Assembly (NCBI RefSeq): GCF_003550065.1
Contig: NZ_QXDC01000003.1
Span: 806,001-870,000 of the forward strand
DNA from: Hephaestia caeni
GTDB taxonomy: Bacteria > Pseudomonadota > Alphaproteobacteria > Sphingomonadales > Sphingomonadaceae
DNA: 64,000 bases
Direction: 5' to 3'
Part shown: one piece after another, positions 44,675 through 51,769 of the stretch
Layout: every line of letters begins with the position of its first letter
Position numbering within the stretch: the stretch's first letter is position 1
Position numbers and translations under genes: made by a program
The notes under the pieces: model-generated
The model's database searches: none
The model's input: only the letters and a program-made list of their open reading frames with translations
Told to the model about the DNA's origin: nothing

Positions 44675-45126
44675 GGCTCGATCGCCTTGCGTTTGAGCCA
44701 GGCTCGGTGGCGCTCGGCCGTGTAGGGGCGCGGCCGTTCGCCCGCCGACAGGCGGCTGTGGACGTGACGCCAGTGGTCGGGCGCGACATCGCAGGGATCG
44801 ACGCCCGCCGCTTCGATCGCGGCGAGCGCCTCCAGCACAATGCGAACGTCCGGCCAGCCCTGGATCGACAGATAGAGTTTGCCGCCGGGCCGCACGAATG
44901 GCGCGGTCGCATGGCTTTCGCCCGGCCGCACCGCGCGCATGATGTCGATACGTGAATGGATCTTGCCCAATTCATTCGAAGACCAGCGGACGAGCGCGAA
45001 TGTCGCCTCGGGCCGGAATGATACGACCCGCGTCGTGCTGCTGACGATACGCTCTGCGGCGATGCGGCCGAAGCGTAGCCAATGCTCGAGCCGCTTCTCG
45101 ACCCGGATCAGTTCGACCTCGGTCAT
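44671..45126 (-). CDS. DUF2840 protein
   Basis: A 151-residue protein starting MTEVELIRVEKRLEHWLRFG, with conserved SFRPEATFALVRWSSNELGKIHSRIDIMRAV and CDVAPDHWRHVHSRLSAGERPRPYTAERHRAWLKR. DUF2840 genes adjoin traF in this family of elements. Function unknown. It overlaps traF by 4 bp. Normally a parA gene stands between this gene and repA; here only a 268-bp region with iterons is present. Confidence 0.88.
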   Translation of the reverse strand: MTEVELIRVEKRLEHWLRFGRIAAERIVSSTTRVVSFRPEATFALVRWSSNELGKIHSRIDIMRAVRPGESHATAPFVRPGGKLYLSIQGWPDVRIVLEALAAIEAAGVDPCDVAPDHWRHVHSRLSAGERPRPYTAERHRAWLKRKAIEP

Positions 45127-45243
45127 GGCGTTGCGCGAGGACAGTGCGGCGGTCGCGCTCCCGCACCCGCGATGCGAAAGGTTCATGGGACTTCTCGACG
45201 AACGGACGCGGACCCGAAATCCACAGCCGCGTCGGCCGTTAGC

Positions 45244-45262
45244 AAGAATCCGAAGGATTCTT
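45244..45262 (+). terminator. 8-bp hairpin followed by a T-rich tract
   Basis: AAGAATCC (45244-45251) pairs exactly with GGATTCTT (45255-45262) around GAA, followed by TTCTATTAGG. It looks like a rightward terminator, yet no rightward gene precedes it. It may be a structural part of the replication region. Confidence 0.4.
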
Positions 45263-45328
45263 TTCTATTAGGATGGTTAGAAGGACCACGATTTGGCGCG
45301 GTTTTCTGCGGGTTTTCGGAGATCTCGC

Positions 45329-45391
45329 GTTCCCGATAGTCCGAACTTGCCGTTCCCGATGGTCCGATCCAGCATGTTCCCGATCGTCCGA
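45329..45391. repeat. Three iterons of a candidate replication origin
   Basis: GTTCCCGATNGTCCGA occurs at 45329-45344, 45352-45367 and 45376-45391, with A, G and C at the variable base. Repeat starts are 23 and 24 bp apart, about two helical turns, so all copies face the same side. They lie directly beyond the repA stop and beside a consensus DnaA box. They are probably RepA-binding iterons. Confidence 0.75.
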
Positions 45392-45394
45392 ATC

Positions 45395-46279
45395 TCATGG
45401 CCGGTTATCCACAGGCCGGAGACGGACGCGGCGCATGGCTGCGTCGAGCGGATCGACGGGAAGCGGCACGAATGCGAGCCGCTCGCGGCCAAGTTCGTGA
45501 TCGAGCTTCAGCGTATAGCCGGGAAGCGGCTGGCGCTGGACGATCGCGCGCAGTTCGAAAGCGAACCGACGGCGCGGCGAGAGCACACCGGATTTCAGAT
45601 GGAGATGCTCGACGTCGAAGCTCCAGCCGCCTGCCTGGCGACCGCCATGCTTACGCACGAGACGGTAGAGCCAGCGCTCGAGCCCGCCGGTCAGCGCGAA
45701 ATAGGAGCGGTCGATCGTCAGGACGAGCGCGCGGTCGAGCACGCCGGCATAGAACCAGTCGGGCAGGATGAGTTCGATGCCGAACGCGCGGCCGCGCTCG
45801 TCGGCGAGCTCGCGCCATTCGTTGATCCATGAGAAGCGATGGCGACGGCGCTGATGCTGCTGCCGGATCGAGGTAGCGACGGTGGTCGATTGCAGCCGGT
45901 CGAGCGCAGCCTTCAGGCGGTCATAACTGGCCTTGCCGGTGCCGCGCCGGGTGAACGTCAGGATTTCGTGAGGCGTAGTCGCCATCAGGCGCGACGTCGG
46001 GCGTCCGGCATCATGTGCTTGAACGAGTTGGCTCGCCGCCCAGATCAGGACGTCGGCATCCCAGATCGTGGCCATGCCATGCTCGGGCACCGCTTCGACT
46101 GAGATCCACGTCTGCCCCATGCGGAAGTCGATCGGCGCCACGCGCCTCGACTTGGCGAGGCTGAAGAACGGCCAGGTCATCAGGTCTTGCGCATCGCGCG
46201 CCGCGACATCGCCCGGTATCGAGCGGAACAGGTCGAGCTGGGCGCGTTCACCGACGCGAAGGGATGCGTTGCGCACCAC
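45395..46279 (-). CDS. repA: Replication initiator protein A (RepA/RPA family)
   Basis: A 294-residue replication protein. The family features are MTWPFFSLAKSRRVAPIDFRMGQTWISVEAVPEHGMATIWDADVLIWAASQL, FTRRGTGKASYDRLKAALDRLQSTTVATSIRQ and the late ALTGGLERWLYRLVRKHGG. The start is a GTG at 46279, 5 nt after the HTH gene stop. The last codons contain a DnaA box and the three iterons follow immediately, so gene and origin are physically joined. RPA-family genes occur both in plasmids and in ICEs. Confidence 0.92.
   Translation of the reverse strand: MVRNASLRVGERAQLDLFRSIPGDVAARDAQDLMTWPFFSLAKSRRVAPIDFRMGQTWISVEAVPEHGMATIWDADVLIWAASQLVQAHDAGRPTSRLMATTPHEILTFTRRGTGKASYDRLKAALDRLQSTTVATSIRQQHQRRRHRFSWINEWRELADERGRAFGIELILPDWFYAGVLDRALVLTIDRSYFALTGGLERWLYRLVRKHGGRQAGGWSFDVEHLHLKSGVLSPRRRFAFELRAIVQRQPLPGYTLKLDHELGRERLAFVPLPVDPLDAAMRRVRLRPVDNRP
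45405..45413 (+). promoter_or_regulatory. Consensus DnaA box
   Basis: TTATCCACA matches the DnaA consensus TTATNCACA exactly. It lies within the last codons of repA, 14 bp from the nearest iteron. Confidence 0.65.
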
Positions 46280-46284
46280 GGGGC

Positions 46285-46542
46285 TCAGCCTTCGGCCGGG
46301 CGGCGCTTGGCGGGATAGACGATGCCCACGCCGGGATCGGAGGTGGAGCGGCGAAGCCCACGCGCCGCCCAGGCGTCGAGGTCGTCGATCGCATAGACGA
46401 TCCGGCCGCCGAGCCGGCGATAAACCGGGCCGGTCCCATAGCAGCGGTGCTTTTCGAGCGTGCGCGGCGACAAGCCCAGATGCGTCGCGGCATCCGGCGT
46501 TCTGAGATAGCGGGGCGTAACCACAGGCACGGCGGCGTTCAT
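46285..46542 (-). CDS. Small HTH protein, excisionase/RDF-like
   Basis: An 85-residue protein starting MNAAVPVVTPRYLRTPDAAT, with AAGGAGG 6 nt upstream. The fold is a winged helix of the HTH_17/AlpA type: YLRTPDAATHLGLSPRTLEKHRCYGTGPVYRRLGGRIVYAIDDLDAWAARG. Proteins of this class act as recombination directionality factors (for example RdfS of ICEMlSym) or as small regulators. It is directly downstream of the split DUF6499/DUF2285 gene, whose FseA counterpart activates rdfS, and 5 nt upstream of repA. Confidence 0.85.
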   Translation of the reverse strand: MNAAVPVVTPRYLRTPDAATHLGLSPRTLEKHRCYGTGPVYRRLGGRIVYAIDDLDAWAARGLRRSTSDPGVGIVYPAKRRPAEG

Positions 46543-46655
46543 GAGCGTCCTCCTTGGCGAAACCGGCGGGCAGAGGCCGGGCCGGGTCGATTTGGCGGGG
46601 GATGGCGGAGAAGCGCCGGCGTGGTGGAGTGGCGAGGTTGGGCAGCCGATTTTTG

Positions 46656-47282
46656 TCACCCCTTCACAACGCCCTGAAGCAGGGCGCGGTAGCCGCCGTT
46701 CATCAGGTGTCGGGCCTGGCCGATCAGTCGGAGCGTTCGGCGTCGCTCGGTCGAGGCCTTCCATTCCGACCCGCGCCCGGTCGTCGTATTGCGATAGATC
46801 AGGCGACGCGCGATCTCGTAAGACGTCGGTCGTCCGTCGAGCGCCTGCGTCATGTCCAGAATGTCGAGCAGCAGGTTGAGGCGCTGTCGCTGAAAAAGCG
46901 TGGGCCGAAAGCCGGTGCGCTGTGATGAGGGCGTCCCGGCAAGGCGGCGATCGAGCCGCCAGGCAGCTTGGCGGCGGGTCTCGATCGCAGCGTCGCGGAC
47001 GACGACATAGGCCAGCGACCGGCCACGACTGGTGTTGCGTAACCAGACGTGATGCGGGCCGTCATGGTCGCCCAGCACCATGTGGCGACCATCGGACAAG
47101 ATGCGGTCGGCAACGATCGCGGGCCAGCGATCGAGATCGAATGGAAATGGTTCAGCGAAGCCTGGCGGCGCTACATCGAGAATGACGGTGGCGGGAAACA
47201 GGGTGGCGAGCCACGACGCCGGCGCATCGGCGGGCGGCGCTTCCGGCTGACACGGGAAAGCACAATCCCCATATGCGGGCCA
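46656..47282 (-). CDS. DUF2285 reading frame, probable 3' part of a +1-frameshifted FseA-like activator
   Basis: This frame is open from a stop at 47285 down to the stop at 46656 but has no ATG before the core domain; the first usable codon is a TTG at 47099. From the left end of the overlap it reads CQPEAPPADAPASWLATLFP, ATVILDVAPPGFAEPF, then RQRLNLLLDILDMTQALDGRPTSYEIARRLIYR and RLIGQARHLMNGGYRALLQ, a complete DUF2285 domain. The missing N terminus is supplied by the frame at 47152-47427, shifted by exactly +1. It therefore needs frameshifting, or the gene is mutated. Confidence 0.8.
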   Translation of the reverse strand, partial: WPAYGDCAFPCQPEAPPADAPASWLATLFPATVILDVAPPGFAEPFPFDLDRWPAIVADRILSDGRHMVLGDHDGPHHVWLRNTSRGRSLAYVVVRDAAIETRRQAAWRLDRRLAGTPSSQRTGFRPTLFQRQRLNLLLDILDMTQALDGRPTSYEIARRLIYRNTTTGRGSEWKASTERRRTLRLIGQARHLMNGGYRALLQGVVKG

Positions 47283-47427
47283 TCACCTCCTGTCCGTCTG
47301 GCGGTGCATCGTGGATGATGCGATAATCCCGGACGTAATCGGGATTTCGACGGAGAAATTCCTGTGCGAACCCCGCAAAATCGAGATCGGCTCTTCGGTT
47401 CGCGTTAGTCCCGCGCCCATTGTTCAT
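47152..47427 (-). CDS. DUF6499 reading frame, probable 5' part of a +1-frameshifted FseA-like activator
   Basis: A 91-residue frame starting MNNGRGTNANRRADLDFAGF (GGGG 7 nt upstream) with the DUF6499 signature FAQEFLRRNPDYVRDYRIIHDAPPDGQEVMARIWGLCFP. After FP the sequence becomes Arg/Ala noise to a stop at 47152. Homology resumes in the +1 frame. The codons TTT CCC GTG at 47259-47251 are a good shift point: reading TTT CCC, skipping G, then TGT CAG gives a continuous protein. In ICEMlSym(R7A) the ICE activator FseA arises from programmed +1 frameshifting between msi172 and msi171. Confidence 0.78.
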   Translation of the reverse strand: MNNGRGTNANRRADLDFAGFAQEFLRRNPDYVRDYRIIHDAPPDGQEVMARIWGLCFPVSAGSAARRCAGVVARHPVSRHRHSRCSAARLR

Positions 47428-47491
47428 CGCGTACCCCATCGAAAGGACGCGCAGCATCGACATCGTTGGAAGCACCGGATATTTCAACAAT

Positions 47492-47509
47492 TTGAGGGAA
47501 GCATCTCAA
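47492..47509. promoter_or_regulatory. 18-bp dyad upstream of the DUF6499 frame
   Basis: TTGAG (47492-47496) and CTCAA (47505-47509) are spaced by 8 nt, 65 bp before the start at 47427. The size resembles LuxR/TraR boxes. It does not match the dyad before luxI, so support is weak. Confidence 0.25.
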
Positions 47510-47521
47510 GGAATAGGGAGA

Positions 47522-47545
47522 GCTCGCCCGACAAGTCGGGCGAGC
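47522..47545 (-). terminator. Strong hairpin after the second DUF736 gene
   Basis: GCTCGCCCGAC (47522-47532) and GTCGGGCGAGC (47535-47545) pair perfectly over 11 bp around AA. It begins 10 nt after the DUF736 stop on the minus strand and is followed by a pyrimidine-rich stretch. It probably separates DUF736 transcription from the DUF6499/DUF2285 gene. Confidence 0.7.
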
Positions 47546-47555
47546 CTGAACCCCA

Positions 47556-47873
47556 TCAGTCGCTGCTGCGCCGTGTCGGGCGGTTCCACACCAGGTCGAA
47601 CGCGCCTTCGCTGTTCTCGAAGAGTTGCGCGAAGATCGGACCCACGAAACTGGGATCATCGAGCTTGACCGAAAGATAGGGACGGTCGTCGGTGGTGCGC
47701 TTGCTCCAGGCGGCGCCGACCTCGACGTCGCCGATCAGAACCCGGTGGCTGGGAGCATTGCCGGTCGGGTCGGACTCAGGCGCGATGCGGACCGATTTTG
47801 CCTGCACCGAAAGCGTGATGATCTGGCCGCGAAACTCGCCCGAGACCTTTTTGAAGCTGCCGATTGTCGTCAT
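47556..47873 (-). CDS. DUF736 protein (second copy)
   Basis: A 105-residue protein starting MTTIGSFKKVSGEFRGQIIT; AAAGGA lies 9 nt upstream, which favours this ATG over one 9 bp earlier. The family motif is GDVEVGAAWSKRTTDDRPYLSVKLDDPSFVGPIFAQLFENSEGAFDLVWNRPTR. It is a clearer match to the DUF736 consensus than the copy at 43737. Function unknown; it is a marker gene for this group of elements. A strong hairpin follows. Confidence 0.92.
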   Translation of the reverse strand: MTTIGSFKKVSGEFRGQIITLSVQAKSVRIAPESDPTGNAPSHRVLIGDVEVGAAWSKRTTDDRPYLSVKLDDPSFVGPIFAQLFENSEGAFDLVWNRPTRRSSD

Positions 47874-47941
47874 GACGTACATCCTTTCCGTCGTTCGGGC
47901 CGCGCCCTTGCGGCCTCGATGCGCATGGAAAGGCAGCAGGC

Positions 47942-48064
47942 GCCCAGCGCCGCAGCGTCAGCCCGAAACGAACGTGAAGGACGGCGTCAGCGGACTTTCT
48001 TGGGCCGCGAGGAACGGCGCAGCCGGGGGGAAGAAAGTTCGCTGACGCCGTTGCGGTGCTGGGC
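47942..48064. repeat. Nested long inverted repeats upstream of DUF736
   Basis: Inner arms of 21 bp (47981-48001 and 48031-48051; ACGGCGTCAGCGGACTTTCT plus T, one mismatch) enclose 29 nt. Outer arms of 13 bp (47942-47954, GCCCAGCGCCGCA, and 48052-48064, one mismatch) lie around them. No gene covers this 123-bp block. Such size and nesting suggest a cis-acting site such as oriT, a single-strand origin or a recombination site. Confidence 0.7.
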
Positions 48065-48233
48065 GAGCGTCGGCGTCCTGCTGACAGATGCGCGTTATCG
48101 AAAGGCCGTTTGGGCAGCGGCGCCTGATGGAGAAAGACGGTGACGAAGGGTAAGTGCAAAAAAGATTTCGGTTGCGATACGGACTCAAAATCAGGCGTGC
48201 TTCACCCTATTTAAGCGGCTTGAGGGGAGGAGA

Positions 48234-48413
48234 ATGCCCGTCCTGATGGAGCATGAATATCACGAGCGGCGTGAAGCGCAGGAGCGCAGTCAGGCTGAAC
48301 AAGCGACGGATGAAATCGCGCGGAAACTCCACAATGAAATGGCCGACCACCACGCGAGCGAGAGGGCGCGCAAGGCGAAGCTCGGGCTGTTCCAGGCTCA
48401 AGCCAAGGATTGA
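48234..48413 (+). CDS. Small charged helical protein
   Basis: A 59-residue frame with an excellent ribosome site (GAGGGGAGGAGA directly before ATG). It starts MPVLMEHEYHERREAQERSQ and continues with DEIARKLHNEMADHHASERARKAKLGLFQAQAKD, an amphipathic, strongly charged helix. This composition and the site argue for a real gene. No family recognised. It overlaps the next tiny gene by one base. Confidence 0.62.
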   Translation: MPVLMEHEYHERREAQERSQAEQATDEIARKLHNEMADHHASERARKAKLGLFQAQAKD

Positions 48414-48505
48414 TGCGGCGTTTTTTGGCCCGTGCTGAACTTGCGATGATGACCATGTTGATGCTGCTATCCATGGCAATCGGTATCCGGGGATGGATCG
48501 AGTAA
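48413..48505 (+). CDS. 30-residue single-span membrane peptide
   Basis: Starts at TGATG, sharing one base with the stop of the preceding small gene. It reads MRRFLARAELAMMTMLMLLS and ends IRGWIE: a positively charged N terminus, one Met/Leu-rich hydrophobic span and a short tail. Translational coupling and the plausible topology support it, though size makes chance possible. It could be a toxic or regulatory peptide. Confidence 0.45.
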   Translation: MRRFLARAELAMMTMLMLLSMAIGIRGWIE

Positions 48506-48517
48506 TTCCGCCGACTA

Positions 48518-49006
48518 TCAGCTTGTATAGCGCGCCGCCGAAGGGCGAGCGGCAAATGACGGCGATACCAATTGCCTCCAGGCGGCGCTGGCGACAAATC
48601 CGCCGCCGACCATGCTCAGCAGCGTAAGGGCGAGCCCTTTTCCGATCACCATGCCGGCGATGCCATTGATCAATTGGTAGCCCGCGACCCCGGCGGGAAT
48701 CACGAACAGAACCGCAATTGCCAACCGTAATGCGGGCGAGCGGATGGCGTCGAACAGCAGCTGGCCGATCACCAGCGTGATGACGCCAACAAGCAAGCCA
48801 GCGGCGATCGACGTGACAAAACCATGATCGTGATGAAGCATCCACATGGAAAGGCCCAGTCCGACATAAAAAGGAAGGGCATGAGCCGCCAGATTGAAGA
48901 GCAGCCAAAGCAAGTAGAGGCCGATAAACAGGCCAAGCACGAGGATGATAGTCACAGGCGTCCTCCATGACGAATGCTCGTCGGACGCGCCCGCCACCTC
49001 CTCCAC
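48518..49006 (-). CDS. Polytopic membrane protein of unknown function
   Basis: A 162-residue protein with about four hydrophobic segments: TPVTIILVLGLFIGLYLLWLLF, ALPFYVGLGLSMWML, IAAGLLVGVITLVIGQLLF, and LRLAIAVLFVIPAGVAGYQL followed by TLLSMVGGGFVASAAWRQL. The N terminus is acidic and cytoplasmic-looking. Genes for such proteins occur at the edges of ICE backbones in this group, but I know no function. It converges with the tiny membrane peptide gene. Confidence 0.78.
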   Translation of the reverse strand: MEEVAGASDEHSSWRTPVTIILVLGLFIGLYLLWLLFNLAAHALPFYVGLGLSMWMLHHDHGFVTSIAAGLLVGVITLVIGQLLFDAIRSPALRLAIAVLFVIPAGVAGYQLINGIAGMVIGKGLALTLLSMVGGGFVASAAWRQLVSPSFAARPSAARYTS

Positions 49007-49097
49007 AGCGCAATCTGCGAAAATGAAGATAGCAAAGCCGCGCGCTGGCGAAAACCGCTATTCGTCTGAGAAGCAAAGTTCGTCGAACCCTTCGCGA

Positions 49098-49259
49098 TCA
49101 CGACCATGGGTCGTACTCGCATATGATCCGGTCGGGATCGCCGTCGAATTCGTCGCTCGGCATGGCGACATAGCCCCGGTCGGTCTCGATCAGGACGATG
49201 ATGGTCATCAGGGTCTTGGCGAGATTCCAGGCGAACGACTGAGCGGTCGTGAGCGGCAT
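49098..49259 (-). CDS. Small hypothetical protein
   Basis: A 53-residue frame starting MPLTTAQSFAWNLAKTLMTI, with AGGAG about 9-10 nt upstream, followed by VLIETDRGYVAMPSDEFDGDPDRIICEYDPWS. The acidic, well-mixed composition looks coding. A longer frame to 49358 begins with Arg-rich noise. No family recognised. It is the last convincing gene before the HU gene. Confidence 0.6.
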   Translation of the reverse strand: MPLTTAQSFAWNLAKTLMTIIVLIETDRGYVAMPSDEFDGDPDRIICEYDPWS

Positions 49260-49701
49260 GATGTAGGGCTCCTGTCCGGGGAGCGGGACCATCCCCGCTC
49301 GACAGCGCCTCGCTGGCCGGGGTCTGGCCGCAATCACCGCGCGCCAGCGCGGCCGCACGCATAGCGTAGCGGACCCTTTACGGGTTGATTGAAGGAGGCC
49401 GGACTTCGCGCCAAGAGATCAGCGCGTCATTGGAGCGAGGATGGTCCCCGTGCTGCGATGGAGTGCAGAATTCGTGCCACGCTGCCCTCGTCGTGAAGCC
49501 GCTCAGCCAAAATGGTGAGCACTCGTTTGAGCGTCGGCGCCGGCTACCGTCCCGAACCCTGACCCGAGTTTCCGGTATCGTGCTGACCGATATATCGGGG
49601 CGGTTCTCGCATCGCGACTGGCATTCGGCTCACTATTGCTGATAGCGCCTGCTGGTCGCCCGGCCGAATGGGCCGATCGACACGAAAGGGAGACAGAATC
49701 G
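49260..49701. other. Gene-free region upstream of the HU gene
   Basis: About 440 bp with no supported gene; frames here lack family features. It holds a 12-bp palindrome near 49590 and must contain the HU promoter. Confidence 0.55.
49587..49598. promoter_or_regulatory. 12-bp palindrome upstream of the HU gene
   Basis: CCGATATATCGG is a perfect palindrome 104 bp before the HU start. It could be an operator or a chance dyad. Confidence 0.3.
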
Positions 49702-49977
49702 ATGAATAACAGCGACGTTGCCGAAGCGCTCGCCGCCTCTAACGGGCTCACCAAGGCCGATGCCCGCAAATACGTCGATGGCGTTTTCGCCGCAATCGCC
49801 GATGCCGCCGCCAAGGGCGACGAGATCAATCTGCATGGCTTTGGAAAGTTCAAGGTCAAGGACAATCCCGCGCGCGAAGGCCGTAATCCGGCGACCGGCG
49901 AGAAAATCCAGATCGCGGCGTCGAAGAAACTAACCTTCGCCGCGGCCAAGGCGCTGAAGGACAAGGTCAACGGTTGA
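49702..49977 (+). CDS. HU-family nucleoid-associated DNA-binding protein
   Basis: A 91-residue HU protein starting MNNSDVAEALAASNGLTKAD, with AAGGGAGA upstream. The fold is clear: helices (ARKYVDGVFAAIADAAAKGD), then INLHGFGKFKVKDNPAREGRNPATGEKIQIAASKKLTFAAAKALKDKV, where the RNPATGEKI arm inserts into the DNA minor groove. HU proteins on mobile elements help in recombination and silencing. It is isolated between the transfer region and the catabolic cluster. Confidence 0.93.
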   Translation: MNNSDVAEALAASNGLTKADARKYVDGVFAAIADAAAKGDEINLHGFGKFKVKDNPAREGRNPATGEKIQIAASKKLTFAAAKALKDKVNG

Positions 49978-50791
49978 CGATATCGCGCGCCGGTGCGGAA
50001 AAAACGCATCGGCGCGCTGTCTATTTGGCAGCGGCGCGCTCTGCCTGGGACAGACGGCGCAACGTCGATCGGACGATTTCCGGATAGCGCCTCAGTCCCA
50101 ATTATCTTGGATGGTCATTTCCTGAAAGCGGACACCAGTTGGGTGCCGTTGGAGCGGCAGCTACGGGGACTGACCGGAACGTCTCCTTTCGAGAGCGTAA
50201 ATTGGGAAAGCGGACATTCCGGCCGGCGAACCGGCGCGTCAGCTTCGCGCCCCAATTCCGGACGTTCGACCTGCCCACGGGAGACCCTGAAAGCGGCCGT
50301 TCGACAATGCAGAGGGCTGTCGGCAGTGTGATCCGCTGTTTTGCGGCTGCCTGGCGCGAGGAATTCGGCGCGAGCATCGACGAAACTCGTACCTTCGTCG
50401 ACTTTGTTTAGGATCTAGGTGTCGAGCGCGGCAAAGCCGTCTTGACGATACAGCGCAGCCAGCTGCGCGGAGTGAACATCGTGGATAACGTGTTAGGCGC
50501 CCCGCTCAAGTCGGTCGTGAGCCAGCAACGCCTGCGCAGAAGCAGACGCTCATATAGGTGGCCACCTCAAGGCAATATTTTCGTCGTCTGACCATGTTGT
50601 TCATCCATACGGCATTCTTTGTACCCAGCAGGCGCCAGATTGATGTCAATCAGCAGATGATCACTGACGGTCTAGCCTTCGATCTGGCCATCCCGCGCGA
50701 AAGAGGGGTGTCCTCGCATCCCGATCCGCCGCCGTTGCCGCGGACCCTTGCGGCCAGACGGATTGGATGCAACCAACGACACAGTCGTAGC
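49978..50791. other. Gene-free junction between transfer region and catabolic cluster
   Basis: About 810 bp. Several frames exist on both strands, but none has family features or a credible ribosome site. A rightward frame ending at 50411 closes with AAWREEFGASIDETRTFVDF, which might be a gene remnant. Three copies of GAAAGCGGAC-like sequence occur. This is where a module boundary is expected. Confidence 0.55.
50124..50298. repeat. Dispersed GAAAGCGG repeats
   Basis: GAAAGCGGAC occurs at 50124-50133 and 50216-50225, and GAAAGCGGCC at 50289-50298, within short inverted contexts such as GTTCG. They resemble remnants of intergenic repeat elements common in sphingomonad chromosomes. Confidence 0.4.
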
Positions 50792-51769
50792 TCAGATATC
50801 GAGAACGAGACGGGCGGATTGCGACCCTGAGCAGCAAACCATTATCCGGTCGTTCGCCGCCTGCTCGTCTGGCGTAAGCACCGAATCGCGATGGTCAGGG
50901 ACACCTTCAAGGACCTTGCATTCGCACGTGCCGCATATGCCTTCGCTGCAAGAATAGGCGATGTCGATGCCGGCATCGATCATTGCGTCGAGAATGCTCT
51001 GACCGTGCTCAATGTGGAGCTCGCGGCCGGACTTCGCGCACATCACCGCGAACCCGCCACCCAGCGCCGCCTCTTCCTTGGCTGCAAAATACTCGACATG
51101 GATATGGTCTAGCGGACGCCCAAGGTGGACCGCGGCGGTCTCGAATGCCTGCAGCATGGGATTGGGACCGCAGCAGTAGAGATGGGCATTTTGCGGCGTG
51201 CCGGCAATCACTTGCTCAAGATCCAGCATGCGCCCGCCCGGCTCCCGATCGAAATTGAAATTGACGCGGCCGGGTTTGGCGAGCTCGAGCGCTTCCAGGC
51301 GTTCGCGAAAAGCACACATGCTACGCTGCCGACAGCTATACCACAGCTCCCACGATCGCTGCAGGCGTTCGAGCCGCTGAATCATGCAGTACATCGGCGT
51401 GATGCCGATGCCACCGGCGATCAGCACGACATGCTCCGCGTCCTCCACTAGCGGGAAGTGATTGCGCGGCGCAGAGAGCGCGATGCGGTCGCCGGGCTTC
51501 ACCGTATCATGGATGAGCGTCGATCCGCCTCGACTGTTGGGATCGCGATTGATCGCGACGACGTAATGGTCACGATCCTCTTGCGCGTTGCACAGAGAAT
51601 AGCTGCGCGACATGCCGTTACCGAGCCGAAGCTCGATGTGCGCCCCTGCGGTGAACGCGGGCAGGAGACCGCCGTCGGCGCGGCGGAACTCCCATGAGCT
51701 TATTCCGTCGGCTTGGCGCTCCACGGCCGCGACCACTGCGTCGATATAGTCGACGTCGGCATTCATCAT
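50792..51769 (-). CDS. VanB/PDR-type oxygenase reductase (FMN, NAD, [2Fe-2S])
   Basis: A 325-residue electron-transfer protein for a Rieske-type oxygenase or demethylase. It starts MMNADVDYIDAVVAAVERQA at an ATG overlapping the dehydrogenase stop. Order: FMN domain (SRSYSLCNA), NAD domain (VVLIAGGIGITPMYCMIQRL; HLYCCGPNPMLQAF) and C-terminal plant-type ferredoxin (AYSCSEGICGTCECKVLEG, final Cys in MVCCSGSQ). The oxygenase partner is not in the window. It is the last gene of the leftward catabolic run. Confidence 0.93.
   Translation of the reverse strand: MMNADVDYIDAVVAAVERQADGISSWEFRRADGGLLPAFTAGAHIELRLGNGMSRSYSLCNAQEDRDHYVVAINRDPNSRGGSTLIHDTVKPGDRIALSAPRNHFPLVEDAEHVVLIAGGIGITPMYCMIQRLERLQRSWELWYSCRQRSMCAFRERLEALELAKPGRVNFNFDREPGGRMLDLEQVIAGTPQNAHLYCCGPNPMLQAFETAAVHLGRPLDHIHVEYFAAKEEAALGGGFAVMCAKSGRELHIEHGQSILDAMIDAGIDIAYSCSEGICGTCECKVLEGVPDHRDSVLTPDEQAANDRIMVCCSGSQSARLVLDI

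Noticed and set aside
45329..45391. CRISPR-like short regular repeats
   Set aside because: Only three 16-bp units with 7-8 nt spacers, no cas genes, and next to repA and a DnaA box; iterons explain them better.
46656..47427. Simple pseudogene call for the DUF6499/DUF2285 gene
   Set aside because: The offset is exactly +1, both domains are intact and FseA precedent exists, so I report it as two frames with a probable programmed shift; a mutation cannot be excluded.
49993..50331. 112-codon rightward frame after the HU gene
   Set aside because: Composition is unlike a protein and it spans the GAAAGCGG repeats; no start site support.
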